Assembly (NCBI GenBank): GCA_018433885.1
Contig: JAHDQK010000009.1
Coordinates: 1-64,000, forward strand
Length of the DNA stretch: 64,000 nt
DNA from: Candidatus Cloacimonadota bacterium
GTDB lineage: Bacteria > Cloacimonadota > Cloacimonadia > Cloacimonadales > Cloacimonadaceae
Direction of reading: 5' to 3'
Every line of letters begins with the position of its first letter. Within the stretch, counting starts at the first letter, position 1. The notes beneath the pieces were generated by a model that saw only the letters and a program-made list of their open reading frames with translations, was not told the origin of the DNA and made no database searches. Of this stretch, positions 35,791 through 46,300 are shown one piece after another. The position numbers and the translations under genes were made by a program.

Positions 35791-36357
35791 ATGATTCACA
35801 TGAGAAATATCGTCTTCCTGCTATTAACGATGCTTACGCTAAATGCCTGCAATATATTTGAATTGCGGGATGCCGAGCCTCCTTCCGAGGAAGCCCGATG
35901 GAACGATGTTACATCCTCTTGGCAGTTGCTTTTGGACAATCTGATTTATGCCTATGAGGATTCCCGCAATGCCATCAACTACGGCAGGATTTTCTTGAGT
36001 GAATATCGCTTTTACTTTGCCCAACAGGATATTACGGATTATAGCACGGATCAAACTTGGACCAATGTGCAAGAGCAGGATATGCTCTTGAATCTTCATG
36101 CCCGATACCGGGAGATTTCCCTAAATATGCAAGATATGGATGCGCAGGACGAGATCTCTTCTACAGAAGTCAAGCTCTACCGTGCCTATGAGATAACTGC
36201 CACTCCGGAGGATCCTGATCGAGATCAGGTGGTAGCAAAAGGGAGATTGGAGCTGCATCTCAAGCGGGTAAATGGCTATTGGTATATCTATAGTTGGAAG
36301 GACTACCGTTCTTCGGGAGAACGTACCTGGGGTTTATTAAAACATGAAAACGGTTAG
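35791..36357 (+). CDS. Small lipoprotein, possible NTF2-like fold
   Basis: About 188 residues. The signal peptide ends in the lipobox LTLNAC (Cys20 from the ATG at 35791), so it is a lipoprotein. The mature part begins WNDVTSSWQLLLDNLIYAYE, has SEYRFYFAQQD and ends GRLELHLKRVNGYWYIYSWK. The pattern (helix, then beta strands ending in WYIYSW) suggests a SnoaL/NTF2-like cone fold, but I recognise no named family. The frame is open upstream to 35686, but those residues are outside the signal peptide. It overlaps the next lipoprotein gene by 14 bases and resembles it. Confidence 0.8.
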   Translation: MIHMRNIVFLLLTMLTLNACNIFELRDAEPPSEEARWNDVTSSWQLLLDNLIYAYEDSRNAINYGRIFLSEYRFYFAQQDITDYSTDQTWTNVQEQDMLLNLHARYREISLNMQDMDAQDEISSTEVKLYRAYEITATPEDPDRDQVVAKGRLELHLKRVNGYWYIYSWKDYRSSGERTWGLLKHENG

Positions 36358-36919
36358 ATATATAGTCCTTCTTCTGCTGGTGGTGCTGGGTGCTTGCGAA
36401 AATCCCTTCCGGCCACCCCTAAGGGATTCATCTTCCGATGTAGTGCAAAACCGCAGTCCGGAGGAACTACTAAAAAATCTGGAAAAAGCATATCGCGAGA
36501 AGAACATCAATATTTTCCGCAAGCTTCTGCATCCGGATTATCGGTTTGAGTTGCTATCCAGCGAGTATCAACAGATAGGCATCGATATGGATGGCGATGG
36601 CAGGCGGGATTCCTGGTGGGGATACGACCATGAGGTGGAGATCACCAGAAACATGTTTGAACGCGGTAGCAGCGATGGCATCTTGCCAGTGGCAGACGCT
36701 ATCGAGCTGCGGCTGCAGATTCCGCCCCAGGAGCTGTGGGAGCGGGATCCCGCGGATGGGATGGAGGATTATATCGTGATCCCGTGTTATTTTGACCTGA
36801 TCCTTACCTATAAGCATACCAATAGCAGTTATGTAGCAAATGGAGTGGCACGCTTCTACCTGGTGGAGAATGCCGGGGATTGGCAGATAATGATCTGGAG
36901 GGATGAATCGCTTCTATGA
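36344..36919 (+). CDS. Second small lipoprotein, possible NTF2-like fold
   Basis: A 191-residue lipoprotein (lipobox VLGAC, Cys18). The layout follows its upstream neighbour: PEELLKNLEKAYREKNINIF helix, LLHPDYRFELL, then beta strands ending GDWQIMIWRDE. It probably shares the NTF2/SnoaL-like cone fold and arose by tandem duplication. Function is unknown; such lipoproteins may bind a small ligand in the periplasm. It ends in an ATGA overlap with ruvX, making one operon of lipoproteins, ruvX and mltG. Confidence 0.8.
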   Translation: MKTVRYIVLLLLVVLGACENPFRPPLRDSSSDVVQNRSPEELLKNLEKAYREKNINIFRKLLHPDYRFELLSSEYQQIGIDMDGDGRRDSWWGYDHEVEITRNMFERGSSDGILPVADAIELRLQIPPQELWERDPADGMEDYIVIPCYFDLILTYKHTNSSYVANGVARFYLVENAGDWQIMIWRDESLL

Positions 36920-37338
36920 TCGGGCGGATCATGGCCATAGATTATGGATCCAAGCGCATTGGAATTGCGTTTTCAGACCCCTTGCGGATGTTTGCCAAAG
37001 CACACAGTGTGGTGGAAAACACTTCTCTTGAAGAGTGTTTGGAAAAAATCCGCGAGCTAGCCAAGAGCCAGCAAACTACTCTCATCGTGGTAGGCATGCC
37101 CTATGCCATCGACGGTAGCCACACGCCAAAAACCCGTGAGACACAAGCTTTTTACGAAAAACTGCAGGGATACATGGATATCGAGGTAATATTCTGGGAC
37201 GAGCGCTACAGCTCTGCGGAAGCCGAGACCGAACTAAAGAAGATGGGAAAAAGCTGGCAGGAAGCCAGAAAAATGGTGGATGCGATGGCTGCGGCGATGA
37301 TCCTGAAATCTTATCTGGAGAATACTGACAGCAAATGA
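36916..37338 (+). CDS. ruvX: Putative Holliday junction resolvase RuvX (YqgF)
   Basis: A 140-residue RNase H-fold protein: IMAIDYGSKRIGIAFSDP with the first catalytic Asp, LIVVGMPYAIDG, WDERYSSAEAE with Glu/Asp, and the C-terminal DAMAAAMILKSYL with the last Asp. The family is implicated in 16S rRNA 5' maturation (YqgF) and proposed for Holliday junction resolution. It overlaps the genes on both sides by ATGA, directly ahead of mltG, a common pairing. Confidence 0.92.
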   Translation: MIGRIMAIDYGSKRIGIAFSDPLRMFAKAHSVVENTSLEECLEKIRELAKSQQTTLIVVGMPYAIDGSHTPKTRETQAFYEKLQGYMDIEVIFWDERYSSAEAETELKKMGKSWQEARKMVDAMAAAMILKSYLENTDSK

Positions 37339-38321
37339 CAAAACTCCGCCTTATCAGCATAGTTGCCATCAGCCTGGTGCTGATCGCCGCCTCCTTTGTA
37401 GCTTTCGAGCTCTTCACCGTGCGTGATTCCACCGAACGCTTGGTAAAAGTGCAAGCTGGGGATAACGCCGGAGTGATCGGCGACAAGCTAAAGCGGGAGG
37501 GCATCGTGCGTAGTTCTTCTGCCTTTAGAATGCTGGCAAAACTGCGTGGGGCGGATCGTTCCCTGAAACCCGGTACCTATGTTTTTGGTGGGCACAGCAA
37601 CCTTTGGAACACGGTTTCCAGATTGGCGGCGGGACACTCCGAAAATATCCGCATTACCTTCCCCGAGGGGCTTTCCATGCATCTCACCTTCCAACGGATT
37701 GCGGATAGCGGCTTGGCGGATTACCAAAGCTTGCAAGCAGCGGCAACGGATACAGCGCTGGTGCGGCGCTTGACCGGATATCCCCTTGCCAGCCTGGAAG
37801 GCTTTCTCTACCCGGAGACCTATCTCTTCCCGATATCGAGCAGTCCGGATAGCATTTTGGCATTGATGACGCAGGAGTTTTTTCGCAAAACAGCCAGAGC
37901 CGGGATAGATATCTGGCAAATTGACGATTTCTACCGGAAGCTGATCCTTGCCTCGATCGTGGAGAAAGAAGCCGGGAATTCGGCAGAACGCCCCATCATC
38001 GCCGGAGTCTTCGATCGTCGTATGCGCTTGGGAATGCCCTTGCAGAGCTGCCCTACGGTGGATTATATCTTGGAAAAAAAAGGTATTCGCAGGGCGGTAT
38101 TGACCAACGCGGATACCCGGATCCCTTCGCCTTACAATACATATCAAAATCCGGGTTTACCACCTACTCCCATCTCCAACCCTCAGGTGGAATCCATACT
38201 CGCCGCACTGAAGCCAGCCGCACACAATTATCTCTATTTCTTTGCGGATAACCAAGGCAACAATGTGTTTAGCGCCAGTTATGAAGAACATCAGCGCTTG
38301 CAACGCAGGATGCGGCTGTGA
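37335..38321 (+). CDS. mltG: Endolytic murein transglycosylase MltG
   Basis: A 328-residue YceG/MltG protein. It has an N-terminal membrane anchor (residues about 7-27), a LysM-like small domain (VKVQAGDNAGVIGDKLKREG), and the catalytic domain with FPEGLSMHL, LEGFLYPETYLFP, LASIVEKEAGN (catalytic Glu), and the signature PSPYNTYQNPGLPPTPISNP. It cuts nascent peptidoglycan strands at the inner membrane and so terminates glycan polymerisation. Starts ATGA-overlapped with ruvX. Confidence 0.94.
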   Translation: MTKLRLISIVAISLVLIAASFVAFELFTVRDSTERLVKVQAGDNAGVIGDKLKREGIVRSSSAFRMLAKLRGADRSLKPGTYVFGGHSNLWNTVSRLAAGHSENIRITFPEGLSMHLTFQRIADSGLADYQSLQAAATDTALVRRLTGYPLASLEGFLYPETYLFPISSSPDSILALMTQEFFRKTARAGIDIWQIDDFYRKLILASIVEKEAGNSAERPIIAGVFDRRMRLGMPLQSCPTVDYILEKKGIRRAVLTNADTRIPSPYNTYQNPGLPPTPISNPQVESILAALKPAAHNYLYFFADNQGNNVFSASYEEHQRLQRRMRL

Positions 38322-38433
38322 AATATTTGTGCTTGACACTATCTTTGGCTCAAAGCCATTTGCATCCGAGCTATAGATCGCTTAATAAAAATATCCTACA
38401 CAAAATAATACGCCACCGCGTATGGAGGTAACA

Positions 38434-38994
38434 ATGAAAAGAGCCCTTATCACAATCCTGATCATTACCCTGGTCATCATCAGTTTTGGCTGTTCGGGAA
38501 ACAAGAAAAAAGAAGTAAAAGCCGATGGTGAACTGGTTTATCGCCCATCCTGGTGGGGTCTGCAAAATGAACAAGGCTATGTAAACACATACGGACAGGG
38601 CACAAATCTCAGCGAAAACGCATCCATGAACGTTGCCCGCTCCAATGCTCTGGCTGAAGCTGCGCAATATGTGGAAATCACAGTACAAAGCATGCTGAAA
38701 AACTATCTGGAAGAAGCGGGAGTAAACGATCCCCAGGTTCTGGCGCTTACCTCAAACGTGGTGCGCGCGGTATCAAACGCGGAGTTCTCCGGGATCATCA
38801 CCGGAAAGATGGAAACCCGCAAAGTAAAAGAAGCCGGGGGTGAACGTTATAAAACCTGGCTGCAGATGAAGATTCCCCAAGACCAGATCAATCGTCACCT
38901 CGCGGCACAGATCCGCAACGAAGAAGCTCTTTACAATCAGTTCAAAGCGTCTCAGGCGTTTCAGGAATTGGATCACTATCTGGAAAAAGAGTAA
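38434..38994 (+). CDS. LPP20-like lipoprotein
   Basis: About 186 residues. From the ATG at 38434 (GGAGG six bases upstream) there is a signal peptide with lipobox ISFGC (Cys20). The body, RPSWWGLQNEQGYVNTYGQG, then ASMNVARSNALAEAAQYVEI and a helical C-terminus, fits the LPP20 family (PF02169), first known from a Helicobacter surface lipoprotein. An in-frame ATG at 38422 is less likely. Its function is not known; it is probably exported to the outer membrane. Single-gene unit with a TTGACA at about 38335. Confidence 0.82.
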   Translation: MKRALITILIITLVIISFGCSGNKKKEVKADGELVYRPSWWGLQNEQGYVNTYGQGTNLSENASMNVARSNALAEAAQYVEITVQSMLKNYLEEAGVNDPQVLALTSNVVRAVSNAEFSGIITGKMETRKVKEAGGERYKTWLQMKIPQDQINRHLAAQIRNEEALYNQFKASQAFQELDHYLEKE

Positions 38995-39011
38995 GCACCT
39001 ATCTTTGAGCT

Positions 39012-39051
39012 CCAGGCTGGCAACAGGTAAAATAAATGTGTGTCAGCCTGG
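39012..39051. other. Inverted repeat downstream of the LPP20-like gene
   Basis: CCAGGCTG at 39012-39019 pairs with CAGCCTGG at 39044-39051 around a 24-base loop. It lies just after the stop at 38994. There is no T-run, so it may be a weak terminator or mRNA-stabilising hairpin. Confidence 0.35.
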
Positions 39052-39278
39052 ACCCTTATTGTAAGAGAGCTGCAGGCTACGATCAGCAAAAACAAACGGG
39101 GAAGCGCCTTTCCGAATCAAAATAACGGGGCGGAGAAAATCGGGAATCTCAGGAATCACCAATTGGGGGCTTGGGGCATTCTTTCTACTTGACGAGGATC
39201 AGGCACTTAAATAGCTTGTGCAGGATCAGTTATTTGCCTTTGTATCTTCACAGTAAGAATATGGGAGATTTATCCACT

Positions 39279-42200
39279 ATGCCTAAATGGGCCAAATACT
39301 TGCACTTAGCTATGCTGTTGACGCTATGCACTACTGCCTTTGCCATGGTTCCGCCACACCCAATGTATGGTGAACCCCCGGAAACCTGGCAACCGACCCG
39401 GATCGAGATGCTCCGAAATTTCGCTCCCTGGCAGAGAAATGGAACAAATTCCACAGATTATGGCACCGATATCCGAACCGGCACAAAAAGCAACGGGACA
39501 ATTCCCCAGAATATTCTGGCTGTGATGGTGGAGTTTTCGGATCTACAATTTCGCGTGGAGCCTGCGTATCCAGATTATCTGGCGCATGATGCGGCATTCT
39601 TTGAACGCTGGATGTTGCATTTGGCGGATTTCTTTGCGGATGCTTCCCACAACCGGTATGAGATGAACTATACCGTTTATCCTCAAGCCTTCCAATTGCC
39701 AAATCCACTAAGCTTTTACGGAGGAGATACCTCCACCAGGACAGACGCCAATCTACCCCAAATATTGCCGGATCTCATGGAATTGAGCGAAGGCTTGATC
39801 AACTACGGAGATTACGACGGGCTCATTATCTTCCATGCCGGACAAGGGCAGGAAGCGGATATTGACCGTATCCGCACGGATAGCATTTGGAGCACCTTTC
39901 TTACCCGGCGCATATTACAAGCTGCTTTTGATCCCGAAAACGACGATTATCCAGGATTCCAGACTCCGGACGGAGCGATCCTTACCAATGTGGTAATAGT
40001 TCCTGAGGATCAATATCACGATTACTTCCCGGGGGAAAACGAAGAAAACGCCAGTGTGTATCTCTTTAGCATCTATGGCGTGTTGGCTCATCAGTTTGGA
40101 CACGTGTTGGGTTTGCCTACCTTGTTTGATAACGATAGTAGCAACGGTGCCAGCCAAGGCATCGGCAATTGGGGCTTGATGGGCACCGGAGTGTGGAATG
40201 CCAGCGGATATGTTCCTGCCCAGCTAAGCGCTTGGAGTCGCTACTATCTGGGATGGGAGGACGCAGTGGAGATCCTGCACGATAGCGTTAGCCTAAGCGT
40301 GGATCACTTTCTGAATCATCAGCAAGACGCGGTGCGGCTATATAAAATCCCGGTTTCCAGCCGAGAATACTTCCTCATCGAAAACCGGCAACAGAACCCT
40401 GATGGCAGTCTGGATCCATATCAGAACTTGCCCAGCTATACCTTTAAACTCTTACCTGAAGGGGAACAGGATTATTATGCTGATTATCCCCTTTTACCAT
40501 ATTTCAATTTCTCTAAAAACCGCTATTTGGGCAGTGAATGGGATTTCTTTCTGCCCGGATTTGGTATGGATCCCACCACCGATGGCAGTGGAATATTGAT
40601 CTGGCATATCGATGAAAACGTGATCGAGGAAAAGTTCACCGAGAACTTCGATCTCAACCGCATCAATGGCGAAGCCCGGCACAAAGGGGTGGATCTGGAA
40701 GAAGCGGACGGATATCAGAACTTGGATACCGCCGTGGTTAGCGATTACAAATATGGGGGACCCGACGATAGTTTTCGTCAGGGTAACAACGACTACTTTG
40801 GCAATGGCATTTATAATGGACTCATGTGGCTGCCCACCGCGGAGAGCTATTATGGCGGAACTCCCTTGGAAATCTACGATATCAGCGCAAGTGGAAACGT
40901 CATGAGCTTCAGCGTGAGATTTGCCTGGCGTCTGGACGCTGGTTTCGAAGGTATAAATACTCTGCCCGCAGCGGCGATAGATATGTATCAGGATGGCACG
41001 GAAGAAATCTTCTATCCTATGCCTAATGGCAAGATCGCCCTGTTTTCCGAAGATACGATGGCGGAGGGCTATCCCCTTCAGTTCCAGGAAATTGTAGAAC
41101 TCTATACTTGGGATGGCGAAAACCTGTATCTGCCGATGCAAGAGAATAACCTTATCCGTTTGGCGCGCATCAATGGCAATACCACCCAGTTTGTCCTGAA
41201 CCTTATGAACCGGCGCTGGATCGATCATCCCGTGGACGCCGGCGACAGAATGTATCTGCCAATCCACAATCTCAATGATGGTAAAGACACGGTGCTATCC
41301 TACAACAAGGCTTCCGGAGAGCTATCTTCCGAGATCTGGAACATCGATGGCAAGCTGGCTACCAATCTCAGCTATGGAGACGATCATCTATATGCCATCA
41401 CCAAGAGTGAGAACGGGCAATACTCTCTGGCAAAGCTATCGGGTATCGCAGTTGCAGATATCTGGCCTATCGATGTGCCGGCAGATTCTCTTGCTTTTGC
41501 TTTGTTCCACGCTCCTCTGGCAGAGGCAAACAACATAATCGTGCAATGCCCTTCCAGCGTATATGTCTTTGAACTAGGTGCAAATGGACCTACTTTGAGG
41601 GACGGGTTCCCCTTTGTATTTGCCGATAGCACCAATGCTCCGCTCACCATTCAGGATTGGGATTCCAATGGCACTTTGGATATCATCATCGGCACCTCAA
41701 ACCGGGTGTATATCGTGGATCACAAAGGTGGCGATATGAGTGCGGTGAGCTTGAATATGGGTTTGGCTTCGGACGAAGTTTCTGCAGGCGCCGTAGCGAT
41801 TGATATCGATGGCGATGGCAGGCTGGAACTAATGAGTTCCTTGAATATGAACCGTCTGGTAGTATGGGAAGAGAGCCTGCGCTTGAAAAGCGGATATCCG
41901 ATATCCTTTGCCAATCGTGGCAGGCATTTGCCCTTTGTGGCAAAAGGTGCGGATGATCTCTATTATCTATGGATGGCTGGCGATAATGGCTCGATCTTCC
42001 GAAGTCCTCTGCCAAATTACGATGCCAACCGGGTGGATGCCCAATGGGTGCATGAATATGCAAATCTAAGGCGAACAGCCTCCCGGGGAGCTTCTTCCGC
42101 AAATAATCAGTTTCAGAGCTCCGGAATGTTCGTGAAAGATCAGCTATATTTCTATCCCAATCCGCTGAAGAAGATCTACGACCAAAAGGTGATCCTCTCC

Positions 42201-42410
42201 GTGATGCCTACCCGGGATCTGGAAATAGAACTTGCCATCTACGATATCTCCGGAAATTTGGTTTACAAACACAAAGCGATGGGATACGCGTATCTTAGAA
42301 ACCTCGAACTGTTCAGGATTCCGGTGGAAAGGCTGGGCAGTGGAATCTATATCGCGATGGTATCCGGCGGAGGTGAGACTCACCGCCTACGCTTTGGCAT
42401 CGAGAAGTAA
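39279..42410 (+). CDS. M6-type metalloprotease homologue with altered zinc motif, sorting domain
   Basis: About 1043 residues from the ATG at 39279 (signal peptide ending TTAFA; GGGAGA ten bases upstream). The N-terminal 450 residues follow immune-inhibitor-A-like M6 peptidases (NILAVMVEFSDLQF, then GLIIFHAGQGQE, and NWGLMGTGVWN after the active site). The zinc motif reads HQFGHVLGLPT at residues 271-281, where active members have HEFGHxLGLPD. The catalytic Glu is Gln, and the third ligand Asp is Thr. The rest holds VCBS/FG-GAP-like segments (IQDWDSNGTLDIIIGTS, AIDIDGDGRLELMSS) and a final sorting domain (FYPNPLKKIYDQ, LAIYDISGNLVY, GIYIAMVSGG). It should be surface-exported but catalytically dead or changed. 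It is followed by the PorV-like gene. Confidence 0.85.
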   Translation: MPKWAKYLHLAMLLTLCTTAFAMVPPHPMYGEPPETWQPTRIEMLRNFAPWQRNGTNSTDYGTDIRTGTKSNGTIPQNILAVMVEFSDLQFRVEPAYPDYLAHDAAFFERWMLHLADFFADASHNRYEMNYTVYPQAFQLPNPLSFYGGDTSTRTDANLPQILPDLMELSEGLINYGDYDGLIIFHAGQGQEADIDRIRTDSIWSTFLTRRILQAAFDPENDDYPGFQTPDGAILTNVVIVPEDQYHDYFPGENEENASVYLFSIYGVLAHQFGHVLGLPTLFDNDSSNGASQGIGNWGLMGTGVWNASGYVPAQLSAWSRYYLGWEDAVEILHDSVSLSVDHFLNHQQDAVRLYKIPVSSREYFLIENRQQNPDGSLDPYQNLPSYTFKLLPEGEQDYYADYPLLPYFNFSKNRYLGSEWDFFLPGFGMDPTTDGSGILIWHIDENVIEEKFTENFDLNRINGEARHKGVDLEEADGYQNLDTAVVSDYKYGGPDDSFRQGNNDYFGNGIYNGLMWLPTAESYYGGTPLEIYDISASGNVMSFSVRFAWRLDAGFEGINTLPAAAIDMYQDGTEEIFYPMPNGKIALFSEDTMAEGYPLQFQEIVELYTWDGENLYLPMQENNLIRLARINGNTTQFVLNLMNRRWIDHPVDAGDRMYLPIHNLNDGKDTVLSYNKASGELSSEIWNIDGKLATNLSYGDDHLYAITKSENGQYSLAKLSGIAVADIWPIDVPADSLAFALFHAPLAEANNIIVQCPSSVYVFELGANGPTLRDGFPFVFADSTNAPLTIQDWDSNGTLDIIIGTSNRVYIVDHKGGDMSAVSLNMGLASDEVSAGAVAIDIDGDGRLELMSSLNMNRLVVWEESLRLKSGYPISFANRGRHLPFVAKGADDLYYLWMAGDNGSIFRSPLPNYDANRVDAQWVHEYANLRRTASRGASSANNQFQSSGMFVKDQLYFYPNPLKKIYDQKVILSVMPTRDLEIELAIYDISGNLVYKHKAMGYAYLRNLELFRIPVERLGSGIYIAMVSGGGETHRLRFGIEK

Positions 42411-42428
42411 TTTACAGGAGCCAGATAT

Positions 42429-43331
42429 ATGAAAAGACATTTTATCCTGATCACTATGATCGCACTATCGCTTGCGCTGAGCGCAGAGATCCATAGCGAA
42501 GCCGGCAAATATGGCTTCAAGTTCCTCAATATCCCGCTTAACCCGGTAAGTAGCGCATTGGCAGGCAGAGGGGTCCACAGCGAGGCAAATATAGGTTCCT
42601 GGATATTGCAACCCTCCGCAGCCGCGATGTACTCGCATCAGGCGGTAGCAATCTCTCATAGTTCCTGGCTGGGAGATACGGCATACACTTCCGTAGTATA
42701 TTCCAATGCCAGCCGCAATTCTCATATCGGATTGGCTCTGCGTAATCTCAGCTATGGGGAGATCGACAAAAGGGACGAAACAGGCTTGTATCTGGGTACT
42801 TACAGTCCCACCGACATCGGAGTATCGGGAAATTATGCCCGCCGCCTAAGTCCTAGCATATATGTGGGGGCAAACCTGAATGTGGCGTATCAGAAATTGG
42901 ATACCGCATCCGCGTTGGCGCTCACCGCCGATCTCGGGATCACCACCCTCACTCTCTTGAAGGATAGCCGGGTGTCTTTCTCTGCCCGGAATCTGGGATT
43001 CAGCAACAAGATGGATGAGGAAAACGTGAAACTGCCACATAGTTTTGACTTGGATGTTTACAAGGGTTTCCAGTTTAACGAGCAGCACCTGGGGCTGGAA
43101 TCCGGAGTGGTGTTTCCTCCGGATGCGGATCCTCAGGCGTATATAGCATCCGAGCTTACTCTGCTGGAGCGTCTGCACCTGCGCGCGGGATACAAATTTA
43201 ACACGGATGTGTCCGGAATCACCGCGGGCTTGGGCTTTGCGATCTCCGGCTTCAATCTGGATTACGGTTTTACACCCCACGACGATGGTTTGGGTGACGC
43301 TCACAGCTTTGGGCTGAGTTATAGCTTCTAA
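42429..43331 (+). CDS. PorV/PorQ-like outer-membrane protein
   Basis: A 300-residue protein with a signal peptide (ending ALSAEIHS) and a predicted outer-membrane beta-barrel of alternating aromatic strands. Features typical of the PorV/PorQ (UPF0164-like) family are AGKYGFKFLNIPLNPVSSAL, AGRGVH, PSAAAMYSHQAVAISHSSWL, LRNLSYGEI, and a barrel ending FGLSYSF with terminal Phe. PorV carries type IX substrates at the outer membrane. Here it lies between two sorting-domain proteases, fitting a substrate-handling role. AGGAG precedes the ATG. Confidence 0.82.
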   Translation: MKRHFILITMIALSLALSAEIHSEAGKYGFKFLNIPLNPVSSALAGRGVHSEANIGSWILQPSAAAMYSHQAVAISHSSWLGDTAYTSVVYSNASRNSHIGLALRNLSYGEIDKRDETGLYLGTYSPTDIGVSGNYARRLSPSIYVGANLNVAYQKLDTASALALTADLGITTLTLLKDSRVSFSARNLGFSNKMDEENVKLPHSFDLDVYKGFQFNEQHLGLESGVVFPPDADPQAYIASELTLLERLHLRAGYKFNTDVSGITAGLGFAISGFNLDYGFTPHDDGLGDAHSFGLSYSF

Positions 43332-43349
43332 AAAACGAAAAGGTAGCAT

Positions 43350-46300
43350 ATGTTCGTTTCTAAGATAGAGAACAAGCACAGTTGTATTTATCACCGGTCG
43401 GCACTTGCCGGCAGGATCCTTGGTGTGGCAATTCTTTTGGCAGTCCTGTGTCCCTTGGCGGCGATGCCCGCATATAGCCCTGGTCAGTTACTGTTCAAGA
43501 CAGAGATCGACCTTACCCTGAAGAATAATAAAACTGGTTTGAGCACCTTCGATAATTACCTGCAAAGCTATGGTATAAAGAGCATGGAGCAGATCTCCGG
43601 GATGCCGGGGAACAAATACTTCAGAGTAAATCTTAGCCAAATGCCGGATATCAATCAGATGAAACGAATCAGCTTCCCCGGGATCAGCTATGTGGAGCCA
43701 AACTATCTGCGCAAGATGCATGCTACTCCCAACGATCCGCTGTTGGGCAGGCAGCTGCACCATCTGGTGAATCTGGCATCTGCATGGGATTACAGCACCG
43801 GCAACCATCAGGTGATAGTGGGAGTGGTAGATAGCGGTCTGTTGATTAATCACCCGGACATCGCGGATAATGTATATATCAACCACAATGAGATCCCAGA
43901 TAATGGGATTGATGACGATGGCAACGGCTATGTGGACGATTGGTGTGGTTGGGATTTTGCGGACGCACCTGAGATGGCGGATGTGGCTTTGGGAGATTAT
44001 CTGGAGCAGGATAACGATGTCCTGGACGAAAACTATCACGGTACTCATGTCTCCGGAATCATCGGAGCCCGTGGCAACAACGGTATCGGAGTATCGGGAG
44101 TATGCTGGAATGTGCGGATCATGCCACTAAGAGCTGGTTTTAGAACTCCGGATGGTGGTTATCTTCAGGACGACGATGCTGCGGCAGCGATCATCTACGC
44201 GGCGGATAACGGAGCTCACGTGATCAACATGAGCTGGGGGGATCCCAACTACTCAGCGATCATCGCCGATGCCTGTGATTATGCTTATAACAAAGGGGTT
44301 ACCTTGGTTGCATCTTCCGGTAACGATCCGGGACCCATAATGAGTTACCCCGCCCGGCTTTCCAGCGTGATCTCCGTTTCCAGTGTCAACAGCGCGAAAG
44401 TTCTTTCCGGCTTTGCCAGCTATGGTCACGATCTGGATCTCATGGCGCCTGGCGAAGCTGTTCTCTCTACCTACAAGGATTCCGGAAATGAGATGTATAT
44501 GGAGATGAGCGGAACTTCGATGAGCGCCCCTTATGTGACAGGAGCGGTAGCTCTGCTCCTATCCTTGGTGCCGGGACTCTCTCCAGCGGAGGTACGCAGC
44601 CGGCTACTATCCGCTACGGATGATCTGGAAACACCTGGATACGATATCCGAACCGGGCACGGACTTCTGAATGTGCAGAAACTTCTGGATAACATTAATC
44701 CGCCCTTCGTGAAGATCACATATCCCTTGGATCAGCTTGCCATACAAGGCACTACCGAGATACGGGGGAGTGTATATGGTGAGGATTTTGCCCGTTACTC
44801 TTTAATGTATCGCAGTGTCACGGATCCTGCCAATGGCGCCTGGCGGGATGCCAGGGAACATTCACTACAGCCGGTTTACTTCACCGAGGAAGTAGTCAAT
44901 GGTCGCTTGGGTGAGTTTCACGTGCCTTCCAGCTTGGCAGAGGGTACGTATATGCTGAGATTGCAGTATGAAAAGCGACACAACAACCTGATGAAGTATA
45001 ACTACTTTTTCAATGTGAAAGTGGATCGCAGTGCGCCGCAGCTTATAACCGGCAGTTTGGAAGGTTTTGCCCGTTATGATCGGGAAAACCTGCGCTATTA
45101 TGCCCGCGCGATGTTCGACGAAGCGGTATATAGCCAATTGATGATCACAGACAGCGTGGGAGACGAGCACGTAGTTTATGGCTCAGTGGCGGATTCCCTG
45201 CAGATCTGGGCTCTTCCCCAGAGTTTACCTCCTGGGCAGATTGATATCCGCGTGAAGGCGACAAATCTGGCAGATATCTCCACAATCTCAGATACGATTC
45301 TCAATTTCCTGGATATCAGCTACGAGAGCATTCCCGCCCACGGTTTTCTGAAACAAGAGGTCGGCAAGGCAAGAGTTCCCTTGAACAGCTGGTACGATTT
45401 TGACGCCAACAGTAGCCCGGAGTACTTTGCCATGGATATGCCCATATCCGGCTACGGGGCGATCAATGTGTATGAACCCAGCCCTGCGGGACACATCTTG
45501 AAGCACAGTCTGAACCAAAACGGTTGGCCTTTGGATATCGGGAATACCAATGCACAAAGCGCGGAACTGCTACTTCTTCAGGGCGAAACTGCGAAACTCT
45601 GGGAATCCTACCCCAATAGCGGGTTCACCTACCCCAATCCGGATTCGCTGCTCTTCAGCGACATCGGTATCGTGGGGGGCGCGATAGCCAATGTGGATAA
45701 TTCTCCCGGCAAAGAGCTGCTGCTAGTAAAAAACCTTCCAGCTCAGCGTGTGCTACAGATTTATGGTCGTACCACGAATGGAATGATGGCACCGCGCAAC
45801 ACTCTTGTGAACAACACCCAAACCTTTCAAAGGAACAACTTTGTACCCACCGTAATTGTGGACGATCTGGATGGGGACAACCGCCCGGATATTCTGACGG
45901 CGGATACCGATGGCGACATCATGGTGTTTGAGGTTCTGAACTACGCAGAATCTGTCATGACCTGGCATCACCGTCTCCCGGTGAGGAACACTTATCAGCT
46001 TGCCAGTGGCGATTTCGATGGTGATGGCAAGCGCGACTTTGTAGTTGGGGGATACAATACCAGCATCTCAAATCCGGATCTGAACTTCTGGATGTTTGAA
46101 GCTTTTACCTCTTCTGAGGACAACAACTACGCAAGCATGGGCAGCATCATGTTCAACAATGTGGAAGGTCAGAATTCGATTACTGTGGCGGACGTGGATG
46201 GCGATGGTAAAGATGAAATCATCCTAGCGCTTTCGCCTGCCTTGTATGTTCTCAAACACACTGCCGGTAAGTTCAAGCCCGTTTTTATGGGAGATAGCTC

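Noticed and set aside
40494-41267. Minus-strand open frame of 257 residues
   Set aside because: Antisense to the M6-type protein; sequence is a mirror of its Gly/Asp-rich repeats.
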